10,110 nucleotides of DNA, taken from NCBI GenBank assembly GCA_003153585.1, contig PLZZ01000183.1, positions 2,568 through 12,677 on the forward strand, given 5' to 3'. This DNA is from Acidobacteriota bacterium (GTDB taxonomy: Bacteria > Acidobacteriota > Terriglobia > Acidiferrales > UBA7541). Below, piece by piece: positions 1 to 6,795 of the stretch (its first letter is position 1; every line of letters starts with the position of its first letter). The notes beneath the pieces are model-generated. The model saw only the letters and a program-made list of their open reading frames with translations. It had not been told where the DNA came from and searched no databases. The position numbers and the translations under genes were made by a program.

Positions 1-141
1 GTGCCGTCGCTGGCATTCTTTACCGGCGTCCTGGGAGGAGACTTGTCGGAAGGCGCCGCAATTTCGCTGTTCATGGTGCCTATCCTCGTGATCGTCGCCT
101 ACTTGATGCTGCGCGCCGCGAACCGCTCGGAGGTAACCTGA
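1..141 (+). CDS. Carbohydrate ABC transporter permease, MalF/UgpA-like (C-terminal end only)
   Basis: This is the last 46 codons of a gene that begins left of the window; it reads open from base 1 to the TGA at 139-141. The tail has a polar loop followed by one hydrophobic stretch (roughly ISLFMVPILVIVAYLML) and a short charged end (RAANRSEVT), as in the last membrane helix of an ABC importer permease. Its stop overlaps the next start as TGATG, so the two permeases are translationally coupled. That pairing (first permease MalF/UgpA-like, second MalG/UgpE-like) is the usual order in CUT1 sugar importers. The assignment rests more on the neighbour than on this fragment, and the substrate is unknown. 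Confidence 0.75.
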   Translation: MPSLAFFTGVLGGDLSEGAAISLFMVPILVIVAYLMLRAANRSEVT

Positions 142-989
142 TGGCCCGCGGGCGCGTTCGCGAATTGCTGGTAGAGGGCGGCCGCTGGGCCGTTGTGGTG
201 TCCTTTTCCGTCGCGCTGGCATTTCCGTTCTACTGGATGTTGATCACCACCTTCAAGCAAGACGCCGATCTGTACAACACTGCGAACAATCCTTTCATAT
301 TCAATTTGAAACCTACTCTGGTGCACCTGCACGTGCTCTTTCGCGACACGATGTACTTGCGTTGGGCTGGCAACACAGCGCTTGTCGGCGCACTGGTGGT
401 TCTGATCACACTTGTGCTCTCCTTGCCGGCAGCCTATGCGCTCGCGCGATTAACGGGAAAATGGGGCGAGCGGATGGGCATCGCGATGTTCCTCACGTAT
501 CTCGTCCCGCCCACTTTGCTTTTTATTCCGCTATCCCGCGTCGTGGCGCTGCTTGGCTTGCAGGACACCATTTGGTCGCTGGTGTTTGTGTATCCGAGCT
601 TCACGATCCCATTCTCCACCTGGTTGCTGATGGGATTTTTCAAATCGATCCCGCGCGAACTGGAAGACGCGGCGATGGTCGATGGTCTTACACGCTTTGG
701 CGCATTCGCGCGGCTCGTCGTGCCGATTTCGATTTCGGGCATCCTGACGGTTGTGATCTTCACCTTCACACTCGTAACGCAGGAGTTCGTTTACGCTCTG
801 ACCTTTATCGCGCCGGAGAGAAACCAGATGGTAGGTGTAGGCGTGCCGACATTCCTGATTCGCGGCGACGTCTACTTCTGGGGCGAGCTAATGGCCGCCT
901 GTCTGATCACTAGCCTCCCAATCGCGCTGCTGTACAACTTGTTCCTCGACCGCTTCATAGCTGGGTTCACGGTGGGCGCGATCAAGTAG
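141..989 (+). CDS. Carbohydrate ABC transporter permease, MalG/UgpE-like
   Basis: Inner-membrane permease subunit of a CUT1-type ATP-driven sugar importer; it would form a heterodimeric channel with the upstream permease and be driven by a cytoplasmic ATPase not in the window. The 282 residues match the usual length of MalG-type subunits. About six membrane segments are visible (near 16-36, 78-102, 113-135, 144-166, 200-222 and 250-270). The cytoplasmic EAA loop that contacts the ATPase lies at about 175-196, beginning EDAAMVDG and ending LVVPI, with the conserved Asp-Gly and the later Gly. The C-terminus FIAGFTVGAIK resembles the GxTxGAxK ending of sugar permeases. The ATG is supported by GGAGG at 129-133 with 7 nt spacing and by the overlap with the previous stop. 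Family assignment is firm; the sugar (maltose, trehalose, glycerol-phosphate or other) cannot be told. Confidence 0.93.
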   Translation: MARGRVRELLVEGGRWAVVVSFSVALAFPFYWMLITTFKQDADLYNTANNPFIFNLKPTLVHLHVLFRDTMYLRWAGNTALVGALVVLITLVLSLPAAYALARLTGKWGERMGIAMFLTYLVPPTLLFIPLSRVVALLGLQDTIWSLVFVYPSFTIPFSTWLLMGFFKSIPRELEDAAMVDGLTRFGAFARLVVPISISGILTVVIFTFTLVTQEFVYALTFIAPERNQMVGVGVPTFLIRGDVYFWGELMAACLITSLPIALLYNLFLDRFIAGFTVGAIK

Positions 990-991
990 TG

Positions 992-1016
992 GGGCTAGGG
1001 TTGCGCGTAATAGCCC
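992..1016. terminator. Possible bidirectional hairpin between convergent genes
   Basis: A perfect 6-bp inverted repeat, GGGCTA at 992-997 and TAGCCC at 1011-1016, encloses a 13-nt loop exactly where the permease and VWA genes converge with only 5 bp between their stops. It overlaps the last codons of the VWA gene. There is no T-tract on either side, so it is not a standard intrinsic terminator. It could still act as a shared 3' end structure; the call rests on position and symmetry only. Confidence 0.25.
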
Positions 1017-2038
1017 TGCCGAGTGCGCGCGGTCAGTCCAGGCTTTGCGAGTTTGATCTCCAGGTGGTGGTAATCGTCTCGACGATCGACCGGAGCAGAA
1101 TCAAAAGAAATCTCGTAGTAAGGCGCCGAATCGGAGAGACATTGTTGAAGTAGGCTGGCGATATCGTTGTTGAAGTTGAGAGCTAGGCCACCGCTTTGGA
1201 CGGCAAGCACCGGGAGCCCCAGATCCGCCAACTGCACCTGGCTGGATTTGCTGATCCCTTTCAAGTAGTCCTTATAGTATGAAGCGCGGGAGAGAGACTC
1301 TCCGTTCCCCAGAGGATCGACGCTGTAGAGCGTGACACGAGCCTGAAGAAGCTGAGTCGATAGGCTCACAATATTTGCGAAGATCTGTTGCTCCTGCTTC
1401 GAGTCGAGTTCGACGCGCGGCCCAGTGAGCAGAGGCCAACCCGGAGAAACCCACACCATAATCTTGCGTCCCGGGAGCGGGGCCATCTTCGCAACAAGCT
1501 GACCCAGCGTCTGAAGGGAAAACTGAAAGCGCTCGGTCGCGCCGTAGAAGCCGGCGGAGCGGGAGATGGAACGCAGGCTTACGTCGGCCTTATCCAGCGC
1601 GGTACTGAGTGCATTGCCGTCGCTCGAGAACTCCCCCAAGCTCTGGGTGCCCTTATCTGTGAAGAGCACGAGGGCGACCGGGTAGGCGAGGTGACCGCCC
1701 TCAGCGCGGAGGAATTTGTCGATCTCCGGGCGCGCCACGCTCACGGTCTGGTAACTGGTATTAACCGCATCGATCACGAGGATGACTTCAATGGGGGCCT
1801 CGCGCCCGGTAACGGCCTTGAAAGCGGTGATGGCTTGCGGGGCGTTGTTATCCAGGACGGTGAAATCTTGCTGCTGAAGATCGGCAACAGGTGGCCCAGA
1901 TTTCGCGGCAACCACGACGTCAAGCTGGATCTTAGCGTTGGCAGGTTGAGTCGACGGACTGTTCTGCTGCCCTGAAGCCGCCGGGGTGCATAACAAAGTC
2001 AGAAAAAGAAAACATCTGAGGCGTTTATCGATGAACAC
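995..2038 (-). CDS. Secreted VWA-domain protein (VWFA-related Acidobacterial type)
   Basis: Predicted exported protein of 347 residues with a single von Willebrand factor A-like domain; role unknown, usually presumed to be protein binding outside the cytoplasm. Residues 1-23 form a signal peptide (basic DKRLR, hydrophobic LFLTLL, small residues AASG before QQ). Residues 35-75 fit the short beta-rich lead-in of this family (LDVVVAAKSG, then DFTVLDNN). The VWA fold starts at about 83 (IEVILVIDAVNT). PGRKIMVWVSPGW at 189-201 is the strand typical of the Acidobacterial group, and YYEISFD to ARTRQGYYA at 307-345 is its usual C-terminus. The metal-binding DxSxS motif is not intact: the loop reads D90-A-V-N-T. 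The GTG start at 2038 is chosen because GGAGGG lies 5 nt upstream and the signal peptide follows directly. It converges on the permease gene and has no evident functional partner here. Confidence 0.88.
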   Translation of the reverse strand: MFIDKRLRCFLFLTLLCTPAASGQQNSPSTQPANAKIQLDVVVAAKSGPPVADLQQQDFTVLDNNAPQAITAFKAVTGREAPIEVILVIDAVNTSYQTVSVARPEIDKFLRAEGGHLAYPVALVLFTDKGTQSLGEFSSDGNALSTALDKADVSLRSISRSAGFYGATERFQFSLQTLGQLVAKMAPLPGRKIMVWVSPGWPLLTGPRVELDSKQEQQIFANIVSLSTQLLQARVTLYSVDPLGNGESLSRASYYKDYLKGISKSSQVQLADLGLPVLAVQSGGLALNFNNDIASLLQQCLSDSAPYYEISFDSAPVDRRDDYHHLEIKLAKPGLTARTRQGYYAQP

Positions 2039-2043
2039 GATTT

Positions 2044-2049
2044 CCCTCC
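2044..2049 (-). promoter_or_regulatory. Ribosome binding site deciding the GTG start of the VWA gene
   Basis: On the minus strand GGAGGG is followed by 5 nt (AAATC) and then GTG at 2038-2036. Strong SD complementarity at good spacing supports GTG initiation, and the signal peptide begins immediately after. Confidence 0.75.
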
Positions 2050-2157
2050 GTCCGAGCGAAGGCTGACGAATGGCCGCTGGACCACTTTCCCGTTTGGAGT
2101 GTGCGAGCCGCCACCGATGACGGCGTATGACGCAGCAGCAAGTACTCGCGGTGGGAA

Positions 2158-2234
2158 TGGCGGGGACGACGAGACTCGAACTCGCGACCTCTGCCGTGAC
2201 AGGGCAGCGTTCTAACCAACTGAACTACGTCCCC
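2158..2234 (-). tRNA. tRNA-Asp (anticodon GTC)
   Basis: The minus strand folds as a complete cloverleaf of 77 nt including an encoded CCA end. The acceptor stem GGGGACG pairs with CGTCCCC, followed by discriminator G and CCA. The D-arm is GTTC/GAAC. The anticodon stem TGCC/GGCA carries the loop CTGTCAC, whose central GTC (forward bases 2198-2200) reads Asp codons. The T-arm has TTCGAGT in its loop with stem GCGAG/CTCGT (one G-U pair). A G discriminator is expected for tRNA-Asp. It lies 16 nt downstream of tRNA-Val on the same strand and is probably co-transcribed with it. Confidence 0.97.
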
Positions 2235-2250
2235 GCGAATGTGCATCTGC

Positions 2251-2326
2251 TGGTGGGCGGTCACGGATTTGAACCGCGGACCTTCCCGGTGTAAGCGGGA
2301 CGCTCTAACCGCTGAGCTAACCGCCC
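2251..2326 (-). tRNA. tRNA-Val (anticodon TAC)
   Basis: The minus strand folds as a complete 76-nt cloverleaf with encoded CCA. The acceptor stem GGGCGGT pairs with ACCGCCC, then discriminator A and CCA. The D-arm is GCTC/GAGC. The anticodon stem TCCCG/CGGGA holds the loop CTTACAC, with TAC (forward bases 2291-2293) reading GUA and, by wobble, other Val codons. The T-arm stem is GCGGT with the complementary strand ACCGC in forward reading, loop TTCAAAT. It is the first gene of a two-tRNA unit with tRNA-Asp. Confidence 0.97.
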
Positions 2327-2339
2327 ATCGAACCCATCC

Positions 2340-2365
2340 ATCGTAGCAGAAGGCACGCGGTCCAA
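2340..2365 (-). promoter_or_regulatory. Weak candidate promoter for the tRNA-Val/tRNA-Asp unit
   Basis: On the minus strand TACGAT (forward 2340-2345) matches 4 of 6 bases of a sigma-70 -10 box and lies 14 bases before the 5' end of tRNA-Val, giving a plausible short leader. The only -35-like element, TTGGAC (forward 2360-2365), is just 14 bp upstream of it, shorter than the usual 16-18. The call is tentative. Confidence 0.25.
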
Positions 2366-2488
2366 GCTAGACTTCGCACCAAGAAATTCGGAGCCGGCGA
2401 AGGCCGCGAGCCTATAACGCCGCCTGAATGACCTCGATCTAAAATTACTACGCCGTTTTTTGCTCGCCCAAACCTCCACTAGCGCTGA

Positions 2489-2528
2489 CCTGTACGTTGG
2501 TACAGGAGCAAAAAAAAGCCTGTACCAA
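2489..2528. repeat. Three alternating CCTGTAC arms with two mutually exclusive hairpins
   Basis: CCTGTAC at 2489-2495 and GTACAGG at 2500-2506 form a perfect 7-bp inverted repeat around GTTG. The second arm, extended to TTGGTACAGG (2497-2506), also pairs perfectly over 10 bp with CCTGTACCAA (2519-2528) around a 12-nt loop containing eight As. The middle arm can therefore pair left or right but not both. This could be a pair of operator sites for a dimeric regulator (TGTAC-N4-GTACA) or an RNA switch in the pilB leader. The symmetry is seen directly; the function is inference. Confidence 0.7.
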
Positions 2529-2658
2529 TGGCCAGTTTTTCACGCAGCGTAACGGATGTTAGCAGATTCACCACGAACGCCGCACACGCTCCGAAGCTGC
2601 GCGCACGAGCGTGCTACGCTGAATCTTCCAGCGGTGAGAGTGCCGCGGGCGCACAATC

Positions 2659-4374
2659 ATGTCTTCACGACTCGGCGAAATACTGGTCAAAGACAGCCTG
2701 ATCTCAGCGGATCAGTTGAAGCAGGCGCTCGACTATCAGAAAAAGAATGGCGGGAGGCTGGGCACCTGCCTAGTAAAGATGGGACTTGTCAGCGATGATG
2801 ACATCACTGCAGTGCTTTCCCGGCAGTACGGTGTGCCCTCGATAAACCTGAAGTTTTACGAAGTGGATCCTCTGGTAATCAAGCTGGTTCCGCAAGAAAC
2901 CGCCATTCGATATCAGATTGTGCCGCTTTCCCGCGTGGGGTCGACGCTGACGATCGCGATGACGGATCCAACCAACGTCTTCGCGATGGACGACATTAAG
3001 TTCATGACCGGTTTCAACGTGGAACCGGTGGTGGCTTCCGAGTCTGCGATCAGCGAAGCGATTCACAAGTTTTACGGCGACGTCGAGAGCGTAGAAGAAC
3101 TCGACAAGGTGATGAAGGACCTCGCCGGCGACGATGCTTCGGTGGAGCTCTCTGCCGAAGAGCAAGAAATGGATTTGGCCACGCTTGAGAAGGCGGCCGA
3201 AGAGGCTCCGATTATCAAGCTGGTGAACCTGATTCTCACCGACGCGGTGAAGCGCGGGGCCAGCGACATTCACGTGGAGCCGTACGAAAAAGAACTGCGC
3301 GTGCGCTTCCGCGTTGACGGTATTTTGCAGAACGTGATGGCGCCGCCGATGAAACTGAAAGACGCCATTACCAGCCGCATCAAGATCATGTCGAAGCTGG
3401 ACATCAGCGAAAAGCGGCTCCCGCAAGACGGCCGCATCATGATCAAGTATTTGAAAGACGGAAAGAAAAAGGAACTCGACTTTCGTGTTTCCACCGTCCC
3501 GACGCTCTTCGGCGAAAAAATCGTTTTGCGGTTGTTGGACAAAGAAAATCTACGGCTGGATATGACCAAGCTGGGCTTCGAACAGGAGTCGCTGACCAAG
3601 TTCGAGCGGCAGATTCTGAAGCCTTACGGCATGGTGCTGGTCACTGGTCCTACCGGGTCGGGCAAGACGAATACGCTGTATTCCTCTGTCGCGCGGCTGA
3701 ATACGGTAGAGACCAACATTATGACGGCCGAAGATCCCGTCGAATTCCAGCTGGCCGGAATCAATCAGGTGCAGATGAAGGAGCAGATTGGGCTGAACTT
3801 CGCTTCCGCATTGCGCGCTTTCCTGCGGCAAGACCCCAACATCATTCTGGTCGGCGAAATTCGAGACTTTGAAACGGCGGAAATCGCGGTAAAGGCCGCA
3901 CTCACCGGCCACTTGGTGCTTTCCACGCTGCACACCAACGACGCGCCTTCCACCATCAGCCGATTGATGAATATGGGTATTGAGCCTTTTCTAGTGGCGA
4001 CGTCGGTGAATTTGATTTGCGCTCAGCGGCTTGTGCGGCGCATTTGCTCGCAGTGTAAGGAACCGCTGCAGATTTTGCCGCAGGCGCTCCGGGATGCGGG
4101 CTATACGCCTGAGGAATCGGAGAAAGTGATCATTCATCACGGACGCGGCTGCGCAACCTGCAACAACACGGGTTACAAAGGACGCGTCGGCCTTTACGAA
4201 GTGATGGAGATCAACGACGAGTTGCGCGAGCTCATTCTAGTGGGTGCTTCCGCGCTGGAATTAAAGAAGAAAGCTTTGGAAACCGGGATGATTACGTTGC
4301 GCCGCAGCGGCCTCTTAAAAGTGGCTCTGGGGCACACGACGATGGAAGAAGTTTTGCGCGAGACTGTTCTGTAA
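2659..4374 (+). CDS. pilB: Type IV pilus extension ATPase PilB
   Basis: Cytoplasmic hexameric ATPase of the GspE/PilB family that powers pilin polymerisation at the PilC platform. The 571 residues are normal for the family. Residues 1-140 form an MshEN domain with two RLGxxLV...Q motifs (4-27 and 33-56) separated by 5 residues, the arrangement known to bind c-di-GMP. An acidic linker spans about 141-182. The ATPase core has Walker A GPTGSGKT at 330-337, an Asp-box-like region around 358-362 (AEDPV), Walker B ILVGEIRD at 396-403 with Glu400, and a His-box-like GHLVLSTLHTND at 417-428. Cys463, Cys466, Cys498 and Cys501 form the zinc-binding tetrad typical of PilB/GspE and absent from PilT. An in-frame TGA at 2635-2637 with no other start codon between fixes the ATG at 2659, although no good SD precedes it. 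pilT follows after 13 nt. Confidence 0.96.
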   Translation: MSSRLGEILVKDSLISADQLKQALDYQKKNGGRLGTCLVKMGLVSDDDITAVLSRQYGVPSINLKFYEVDPLVIKLVPQETAIRYQIVPLSRVGSTLTIAMTDPTNVFAMDDIKFMTGFNVEPVVASESAISEAIHKFYGDVESVEELDKVMKDLAGDDASVELSAEEQEMDLATLEKAAEEAPIIKLVNLILTDAVKRGASDIHVEPYEKELRVRFRVDGILQNVMAPPMKLKDAITSRIKIMSKLDISEKRLPQDGRIMIKYLKDGKKKELDFRVSTVPTLFGEKIVLRLLDKENLRLDMTKLGFEQESLTKFERQILKPYGMVLVTGPTGSGKTNTLYSSVARLNTVETNIMTAEDPVEFQLAGINQVQMKEQIGLNFASALRAFLRQDPNIILVGEIRDFETAEIAVKAALTGHLVLSTLHTNDAPSTISRLMNMGIEPFLVATSVNLICAQRLVRRICSQCKEPLQILPQALRDAGYTPEESEKVIIHHGRGCATCNNTGYKGRVGLYEVMEINDELRELILVGASALELKKKALETGMITLRRSGLLKVALGHTTMEEVLRETVL

Positions 4375-4387
4375 GCGGAGGAAATAA

Positions 4388-5500
4388 ATGGCCGGCATCA
4401 CTTTAAGCGAACTCTTGAAGAAAATGATCGAAATGTCGGGAAGCGACTTGCATCTATCCACCAACAGCGCGCCACGCATTCGCGTGCACGGCAAATTGCG
4501 CCCGCTGGACATGCCGCCGCTCACCGCGGCAGACACCAAGGCGCTGGCCTATAGCGTGCTGACGGACGTGCAGAAGCACCGGCTGGAGGAGAATCTCGAG
4601 CTGGACTTCTCGTTCGGATTGAAGAGCCTGGCGCGTTTCCGGGGCAACATCTTCCACCAGCGCGGCGCGGTGGCAGCCGTGTTCCGTACGATTCCGTGGG
4701 AGATCAAGAGTTTCGATGCTCTAGGCCTGCCCAACGTCGTGCGAGGGCTCTGCGATAAGCCGCGCGGCCTCGTTCTCGTGACCGGACCGACCGGCTCGGG
4801 CAAATCGACGACGCTCGCAGCCATGCTCGACAAAATCAATAACGAGCATGAAGAGCACATGATCACGATCGAAGACCCGATCGAGTTCCTTCACAATCAC
4901 AAGAAATGCCTGGTGAACCAACGTGAGGTGCATTCCGACACGCATTCGTTCGCCAATTCGCTGCGTGCCGCACTGCGCGAAGACCCGGACGTGGTGCTGA
5001 TCGGCGAAATGCGCGACTTGGAGACCATTGAGTCGGCGCTGCGAATCGCCGAAACGGGCCACTTGACGTTCGCCACCTTGCACACCAACTCGGCGGTGTC
5101 GACGATTAACCGCATCATTGACGTATTTCCGGCGCACCAACAGCCGCAGGTACGCGCGCAGTTATCAATGGTGCTGGAAGGAATTCTTTGCCAGTCCCTA
5201 TTGCCCAAGATCGACGGCCGGGGTCGCGCGATGGTGATGGAGATTCTGATTCCTACCGCCGCCATTCGTAACCTGATTCGCGAAGACAAGATTCACCAGA
5301 TTTATTCGGCCATGCAGACCGGCACGGGCACATCCGGAATGCAGACGTTCAATCAGAGCCTAGCGAACGCCTATCAACAGAAGTTAATTACGATAGAAGT
5401 GGCGCTCGCGCGTTCATCGAATCCAGACGAATTACAAGACTTGATCAACCGCGGGGTCGTTTCGCCGCCTACAACCGGCAAACAGCCTGTCCGGCGGTAA
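4388..5500 (+). CDS. pilT: Type IV pilus retraction ATPase PilT
   Basis: Cytoplasmic hexameric ATPase that drives pilus retraction (twitching motility, DNA uptake, surface sensing in other bacteria). The 370 residues fit the family. The N-terminal PAS-like region starts with the typical GSDLHLS at 18-24. The ATPase core has Walker A GPTGSGKS at 133-140, an Asp box IEDPIEF at 161-167, Walker B VVLIGEMRD at 202-210 with Glu207, and a His box GHLTFATLHTN at 224-234. The AIRNLIRE signature at 292-299, which is specific to PilT and needed for retraction, is intact. The PilB-type four-Cys zinc motif is absent, as expected. The ATG is supported by GGAGG at 4377-4381 with 6 nt spacing. The 13-nt gap after pilB and 31-nt gap before pilC indicate one operon. 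Confidence 0.97.
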   Translation: MAGITLSELLKKMIEMSGSDLHLSTNSAPRIRVHGKLRPLDMPPLTAADTKALAYSVLTDVQKHRLEENLELDFSFGLKSLARFRGNIFHQRGAVAAVFRTIPWEIKSFDALGLPNVVRGLCDKPRGLVLVTGPTGSGKSTTLAAMLDKINNEHEEHMITIEDPIEFLHNHKKCLVNQREVHSDTHSFANSLRAALREDPDVVLIGEMRDLETIESALRIAETGHLTFATLHTNSAVSTINRIIDVFPAHQQPQVRAQLSMVLEGILCQSLLPKIDGRGRAMVMEILIPTAAIRNLIREDKIHQIYSAMQTGTGTSGMQTFNQSLANAYQQKLITIEVALARSSNPDELQDLINRGVVSPPTTGKQPVRR

Positions 5501-5531
5501 CTGCAGATAGAGAAAGAGGAGGGAACAGATC

Positions 5532-6743
5532 ATGCCGGTATTCACATATCGAGGAGTCAACCGGGCGGGCGCAACCGTCACGGGCGAGCGGACGGCTGCC
5601 ACCAAGGCCGAGGCGACCACCTCGCTTAAACGGGAGCAAATCAACATCAGTAAGCTCTCCGAGAAGGGGAAAGAGTTCAACATTCCCACGTTCGGGGGAG
5701 GGGTGGATTCAAAAGAGCTGGCCATCTTCACGCGCCAGTTCTCGGTAATGATCGACGCCGGCTTGCCCTTGGTGCAGTGTCTGGAAATTCTCGCGGGCCA
5801 GCAGGAAAACAAGACCTTTCAAAAAATCCTCAACGGCGTGAGGGCCTCGGTGGAAGGAGGCGCCACACTTTCCGCCTCGATGAAGCAGTACGAGAAGGTG
5901 TTCGACCCGCTGTATTACAACATGGTGGAAGCGGGCGAGACGGGCGGTATTCTCGACACCATTCTTCAGCGGCTCTCGAGCTACATCGAGAAGAACGTGA
6001 AACTGAAGCGCGCGGTGAAGTCGGCGGCGATCTATCCAACCGCCGTGCTGGGTATTGCCGGCGGCGTGATTATTCTTCTTCTGTGGAAGGTGGTGCCGAT
6101 TTTCACCACGCTGTTTAATGGACTCGGCGTGGACCTGCCGCTACCCACCAGAATCGTGATTATGCTCAGCAGCTTTATCGGCAGCATCTACGGCCTGCTG
6201 ATCCTGGTGTTTTTTGTGGGCATCGTGTTTGCGGTGAAATTCTGGTACGGCACACCGCAGGGACGGTACGCCATAGACAGCATTTTGCTAAAGCTGCCAA
6301 TGATCGGAATTCTGCTGCGCAAGATCGCGGTGGCCCGATTCACACGAACCCTTGGCACTTTGATTTCCAGCGGCGTGCCCATATTGGAAGGCCTCGATAT
6401 TACGGCGCGCACTTCCGGAAACGCCGTGGTTGAAAGAGCGATCACAGCAACGCGAAAGGCCGTCGAGGCCGGGCGTTCGCTGGTGGATCCTCTGAAGGAA
6501 ACAAACGTTTTCCCGGGCATGGTGACGCAGATGATCGGCGTTGGAGAACAGACCGGCGCGATGGATGCCATGTTGCAAAAAATCGCCGACTTCTACGAAG
6601 ACGAAGTGGACGCCTCGGTGAAGGACCTGTTGACGGCCATGGAACCTATCATGATCGTGGTCCTGGGAGTCGTCGTTGGCGGTATCGTTATTTCCATGTA
6701 CCTGCCACTGTTCTCGTTGATCGGAAAACTTGCCGGTCACTAA
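5532..6743 (+). CDS. pilC: Type IV pilus inner-membrane platform protein PilC
   Basis: Polytopic membrane protein of the GspF/PilC family, the platform on which the PilB and PilT hexamers dock to insert or remove pilins. The 403 residues are the usual length. Two T2SSF repeats are visible: residues about 67-190 (from FTRQFSVMIDAGLPL, with MVEAGETGG at 131-139) and about 270-391 (from FTRTLGTLISSGVPI, with MIGVGEQTG at 334-342). The matching GE.GG/GEQTG elements of the two repeats are typical. Membrane helices lie near 168-192, 208-236 and 370-395. The ATG follows AGGAGG at 5517-5522 with 9 nt spacing. The gene directly follows pilT, matching the conserved pilBTC order. Nothing is truncated. 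Confidence 0.96.
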   Translation: MPVFTYRGVNRAGATVTGERTAATKAEATTSLKREQINISKLSEKGKEFNIPTFGGGVDSKELAIFTRQFSVMIDAGLPLVQCLEILAGQQENKTFQKILNGVRASVEGGATLSASMKQYEKVFDPLYYNMVEAGETGGILDTILQRLSSYIEKNVKLKRAVKSAAIYPTAVLGIAGGVIILLLWKVVPIFTTLFNGLGVDLPLPTRIVIMLSSFIGSIYGLLILVFFVGIVFAVKFWYGTPQGRYAIDSILLKLPMIGILLRKIAVARFTRTLGTLISSGVPILEGLDITARTSGNAVVERAITATRKAVEAGRSLVDPLKETNVFPGMVTQMIGVGEQTGAMDAMLQKIADFYEDEVDASVKDLLTAMEPIMIVVLGVVVGGIVISMYLPLFSLIGKLAGH

Positions 6744-6768
6744 ACCCAGGCGTGCAGACAGCGTGAAG

Positions 6769-6795
6769 GGGGCGCTCCGTTTAACGAGGCGCCCT
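6769..6795 (+). terminator. GC-rich hairpin between pilC and pilS
   Basis: Twenty-five bases after the pilC stop, GGGCGC (6770-6775) pairs with GCGCCC (6789-6794). An outer G-T pair, an inner T-G pair, one mismatch and two further pairs extend the stem around a TTTAA loop. A small second hairpin, GCTG-CAA-CAGC, follows at 6796-6806. No T-tract follows, so it is not a canonical intrinsic terminator. It may partly separate pilBTC from pilSR, cap the 3' end of the pilBTC message, or work with Rho. The rest of the 132-bp gap shows no clear promoter. Confidence 0.4.

Larger units (their letters stand above)
2327..2658. other. Non-coding region between the tRNA unit and pilB
   Basis: This 332-bp stretch holds no credible gene; reading frames over it are short and continue out of the tRNA genes. 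Its left part should contain the tRNA promoter (minus strand). Its middle, 2456-2528, contains a nested set of inverted repeats around an A8 tract (2510-2517). Its right part should contain the pilB promoter and leader; I see no convincing sigma-70 or sigma-54 promoter there. A 7-bp inverted repeat, CAGCGTA at 2545-2551 and TACGCTG at 2615-2621, could fold the leader. No SD is seen at normal distance from the pilB start. Confidence 0.6.

Noticed and set aside
1388..1975. A 195-codon plus-strand frame opposite the VWA gene
   Set aside because: The minus strand encodes a signal peptide and a family-typical VWA protein with a strong SD; the plus-strand product is Arg/Gly-rich and featureless.
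2158..2326. tRNA genes as an attachment site of an integrated element
   Set aside because: No integrase, no duplicated tRNA 3' end and no foreign-looking genes are seen in the window.
2025..2479. Two short minus-strand frames across the tRNA region
   Set aside because: They read through tRNA-Asp and tRNA-Val, which fold perfectly; coding capacity there is incidental.
2489..2506. CCTGTAC-GTTG-GTACAGG as a definite LexA (SOS) box
   Set aside because: The spacing resembles some LexA boxes, but flanking bases differ from the cyanobacterial consensus, the Acidobacteriota box is not known to me, and neither pilB nor the tRNAs are SOS genes.
2510..2517. The T8 run on the minus strand as an intrinsic terminator
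   Set aside because: The bases directly before it on that strand form only a 3-bp GCC/GGC stem, too weak, and no minus-strand gene lies upstream within view.
2529..2546. TGGCCAGTTTTTCACGCA as a sigma-54 promoter for pilB
   Set aside because: The GG at 2530-2531 and the only nearby GC (2544-2545) are 12 bp apart rather than 10, and the -24 box is imperfect.
2770..3426. A 218-codon open frame on the minus strand opposite pilB
   Set aside because: It lies wholly within conserved pilB coding sequence; composition is His/Arg-rich as expected of an antisense frame.
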